In this document: piece by piece, positions 4,138 to 5,973 of the stretch
Position numbering within the stretch: the first letter of the stretch is position 1
How the letters are laid out: every line of letters starts with the position of its first letter
Assembly: GCA_018382295.1 (NCBI GenBank)
Contig: JAGZQF010000065.1
Coordinates: forward strand, 1-5,973
DNA: 5,973 nucleotides
Direction: 5' to 3'
DNA from: Collinsella sp.
Lineage (GTDB): Bacteria; Actinomycetota; Coriobacteriia; Coriobacteriales; Coriobacteriaceae
The notes under the pieces: generated by a model
The model's database searches: none
Told to the model about the DNA's origin: nothing
Seen by the model: the letters and a program-made list of their open reading frames with translations, nothing else
Program-made: the position numbers and the translations under genes

Positions 4138-4560
4138 ATGTTACGTACCAAGCATTTGAAGATGGCAGTGGTTCCAATGACTCTGCTGGCGCTCCTGTCG
4201 ACGGCAGTCCCGGTGGCATCTGCTCAAGAAACCACTGACGAGTCGTTCTATGAACTTACCACCACTCCGCCGCCGAGCGAGGCTGAAGATTATTCGGTAA
4301 CTGTCTCGCGTGGATGCGCTGATTCCAATGCTGGATGCTGGGCTGGCGGGAACGCTTTGGGTGACATGCAGTTTGCAGGCACCGGAACGGCAACGGGGTC
4401 CTGGCCGTATCGCAACAGCTATACGACCGGCAATAAGTCGGGACAGATCACCTTCGCAATCAATGGAGTTACATACACCCCTGTCGCAGCTGGTCCGTGG
4501 ATGCGCATCGCCACGGCAGACGGCTCTGGCGTCGACGGCGTATCCGTTACCCGCTGGTAA
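4138..4560 (+). CDS. Secreted protein with signal peptide, possibly bacteriocin-like
   Basis: A 140-residue precursor. ATG at 4138 is chosen because AAGGGGGGG (4125-4132) sits five bases ahead and a textbook signal peptide begins there: basic MLRTKHLK, hydrophobic AVVPMTLLALLSTAVPVA, and an SA|QE cleavage site near residues 29-30. The mature part of about 110 residues has an acidic Thr/Pro-rich start, one Cys pair six residues apart (GCADSNAGCWAGG) suited to a disulphide, and a Gly/Thr/aromatic-rich C-terminal part that looks beta-stranded (ITFAINGVTYTP, AGPWMRIATADG, terminal VTRW). The AG.W..AT motif and terminal Trp faintly recall lactococcin 972-type bacteriocins, but those lack the Cys pair and are shorter, so the family is unassigned. 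It has its own promoter, operator and terminator, so it is an independent cargo unit. No transporter or obvious immunity gene follows. Confidence 0.75.
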   Translation: MLRTKHLKMAVVPMTLLALLSTAVPVASAQETTDESFYELTTTPPPSEAEDYSVTVSRGCADSNAGCWAGGNALGDMQFAGTGTATGSWPYRNSYTTGNKSGQITFAINGVTYTPVAAGPWMRIATADGSGVDGVSVTRW

Positions 4561-4579
4561 GGATGTCTTTCTAAATTTC

Positions 4580-4608
4580 GGGCCGGTGTCTTCGGATGCC
4601 GGCCCTTT
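4580..4608. terminator. TTCG-loop terminator between the secreted-protein gene and mobA
   Basis: An 11-bp stem, GGGCCGGTGTC (4580-4590) with GATGCCGGCCC (4595-4605), has two wobble pairs, a TTCG tetraloop and a short TTT. It lies 20 bp after the stop at 4558-4560 and 16 bp beyond the mobA stop on the other strand, so it probably ends both convergent transcripts. Confidence 0.75.
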
Positions 4609-4623
4609 GCGTTCCCGGCGTTC

Positions 4624-5826
4624 TCACAGGCCGAGTCCGTGGCCTCCCGTGCCCCAGCCCATGCCGATGTTGAGCGGGTCGGCGGGGTCGGAGAGGTCCC
4701 ATGTCTCCTCCATGTCGGGTTCGGCCTGTTTTTCGGCCTGTTTGCGTTCGTTTTCGGCCAGCCGCTCGTCAAGCCGTGTCTTGAACCTGTCGGTGAGCGC
4801 CTTTTTCGTCCTGATGGGCTTCGGGGGTTCCTGCGGGGCCTGTGGCGGCGTTTCACGAGCCTGCGGGCGTTCCTGTGGCCTTTCGGCCGGTTCAGGGCTT
4901 GAAGGGGCCTGTGGCGCGCCTGAGGGCCGTTGGCGGCGTTTGACGGCCGTCAGGATGCCTTGCGCTTGGTCGGAGAGCCGCCCGATCATGGCCCTAAGCG
5001 CGTCGAGGAGCCGGTTCAGGGCCTGGATGCGCCGGTTCTCCTCGCACAGGTCGCCCCTGCCGCCGCGTTTCTCCATCTCGCGGCTGGCGTATCCCTCGTG
5101 GATGGTGGGGATGCGTTCGATGCCCCGCGCCTTGAAGCTCCGATGGTCGATGACGGCGTATCCGGGGAGCAGGGCGTTGCAGGAGTCGGCCCACTCGCGC
5201 CTGAGCCTTTCGAGGAACTCCTTGGAGTCCAAGGGGTTGTTGCTCACGTTGACGCGCTTCCAGACCTTGCGGTTTCTGGCGCCGATCTTCTGCCGTCCGG
5301 TGTCGGGGTCGATGACGGGGATGCGCCGGCCGTTGGCGTCCAACGCGAACTCGCTGCGGCTCTTCGCCGCCCATCTGCCGGTCTTCGGGTCGATGCGCCG
5401 GTTGGCGACGAGGATGTGCGCGTGGGGGTTACGTCCGTCCTTGTCGGTGTGGATGGCGTACGTGCAGGCGTAGCCGTTGGCCGTGATGTTCCATGAGATG
5501 AAGTCCTCCAGTGCGCGGAAGCGTTCGCGGGCGTCGAACTCGCGGGGCAGGGCGACCATGATCTTCTTCGCGGGCCTCGCGTCGGAACGTTTCTCGGCCA
5601 TCTCGACGGCGTTGAACAAACGCTCCGGGTCGAGGTACTCGCCGGGCGCGCCCTCGGGCAGCATCGTGCATACATGCTCGACGCGCTCCCTGCGGCCGAA
5701 CCCGTTGAACGCCTCGCCGGTGCGCTCGTCGCGCATCCGACGCGAGGTGATGTACGAGCAGGAGGCGACGGCGCTGGAGCCGGCGGCACGGCTCACGTTC
5801 GACACGTGCAACGAGTAGATCGCCAC
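4624..5826 (-). CDS. mobA: MobA/MobL-family relaxase
   Basis: A 400-residue relaxase that would nick one strand at oriT, attach to its 5' end and lead it into a helper plasmid's secretion channel. The N terminus MAIYSLHVSNVSRAAGSSAV then ASCSYITS is the family signature; Tyr25 occupies the position of the catalytic tyrosine in R1162/RSF1010 MobA. The metal-binding histidines are H126, H135 and H137 in IHTDKDGRNPHAHILVANRR. A later conserved block (about 222-266) includes YAVIDHRSFKARGIERIPTI, HEGY and MEKRGGRGD. Residues 300-345 are Pro/Gln-rich linker, 346-370 a charged helix, and the end is GLGL. There is no primase domain, as expected for short small-plasmid members. The start is GTG (5824-5826), with AGGAG on the minus strand (5836-5840) nine bases away. 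The gene is complete and divergent from accessory gene A if the DNA is circular. Confidence 0.93.
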   Translation of the reverse strand: MAIYSLHVSNVSRAAGSSAVASCSYITSRRMRDERTGEAFNGFGRRERVEHVCTMLPEGAPGEYLDPERLFNAVEMAEKRSDARPAKKIMVALPREFDARERFRALEDFISWNITANGYACTYAIHTDKDGRNPHAHILVANRRIDPKTGRWAAKSRSEFALDANGRRIPVIDPDTGRQKIGARNRKVWKRVNVSNNPLDSKEFLERLRREWADSCNALLPGYAVIDHRSFKARGIERIPTIHEGYASREMEKRGGRGDLCEENRRIQALNRLLDALRAMIGRLSDQAQGILTAVKRRQRPSGAPQAPSSPEPAERPQERPQARETPPQAPQEPPKPIRTKKALTDRFKTRLDERLAENERKQAEKQAEPDMEETWDLSDPADPLNIGMGWGTGGHGLGL

Positions 5827-5973
5827 GGGACTGTACTCCTTTCCGGGAATCCAAAGGGCCGGGAGGCCCGTTGGCCCTCCACCGGGGAGGTGGCCGGCAC
5901 CCCGCCGGGACGGGGCGCGGATCCAAGCGGCGCACGCTTGGCCCCCACGGAGTGGCCCCTCGGGAGAGCGCGC
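5827..5973. other. Probable oriT region
   Basis: This GC-rich stretch upstream of mobA is packed with inverted repeats: GGGCC/GGCCC (5856-5860, 5865-5869), CCACC/GGTGG (5879-5883, 5889-5893), CCCCG/CGGGG (5900-5904, 5911-5915) and CCAAGCG/CGCTTGG (5923-5929, 5935-5941). On the minus strand the last hairpin presents AAGCGTGCGCC, resembling the AAGTGCGCCCT nick region of RSF1010/R1162-type origins. Position between relaxase and divergent accessory gene fits an oriT. The first 20 bases also hold the mobA ribosome binding site; mobA and accessory gene A promoters should lie here but are not evident. Confidence 0.55.

Noticed and set aside
4310..5473. Long plus-strand open frame opposite mobA (387 codons)
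   Set aside because: It runs antisense to the convincingly conserved relaxase, has Ser/Arg-rich composition typical of GC-rich antisense frames, and no start signals.
1..5973. Insertion sequences, tRNA/rRNA genes, antibiotic resistance genes, partition or toxin-antitoxin operons
   Set aside because: No transposase, RNA-gene or recognisable maintenance-system sequence was seen on either strand.

Overview
This window looks like a whole small mobilizable theta-type plasmid from a high-GC actinobacterium, most likely a Bifidobacterium. The host call rests on the two Rep_3-family initiators, whose sequence style matches bifidobacterial RepB proteins, the MobA/MobL relaxase, the GC-rich codon use with AT-rich origin islands, and candidate leaderless transcription, which is common in actinobacteria. 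No database was searched. Circularity is inferred: the divergent relaxase/oriT/accessory-gene arrangement only closes if base 5973 joins base 1.

Layout. 7-378 is a small mobilization-accessory-like gene. 379-675 is replication origin 1: terminator, AT-rich tract, CCGCAG box, four perfect 22-bp iterons, then a perfect 14-bp-arm inverted repeat. 676-1575 is initiator Rep1. 1713-2054 is a second accessory-like gene. 2055-2313 is replication origin 2, with the same architecture but degenerate AT-rich iterons. 2314-3225 is initiator Rep2. 3226-3751 is a rearranged, mostly minus-strand region holding two copies of a very small membrane-protein gene; the first has lost its own start region and is joined to an inverted 38-bp copy of rep2. 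3752-4137 is a structured intergenic region. 4138-4560 encodes a secreted protein with a signal peptide, a consensus-like promoter and a palindromic operator candidate. 4624-5826 (minus) is the MobA relaxase. 5827-5973 is a hairpin-dense probable oriT.

How it works together. Rep1 and Rep2 would each bind their own iterons to start replication and their own inverted-repeat operators to limit their own expression. MobA, with one or both accessory proteins, would nick oriT and allow transfer by a helper conjugation system. The accessory cargo is the secreted protein and the divergent small membrane protein. A bacteriocin-like and immunity pairing is conceivable but unproven.

The most unusual feature is the tandem pair of diverged, similarly organised modules (accessory gene, terminator, AT-rich/CCGCAG box, iterons, operator, rep). 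It suggests an old cointegrate or duplication kept long enough for iteron specificity to diverge. The second is the microhomology-joined chimera between rep2 and the duplicated membrane-protein gene.
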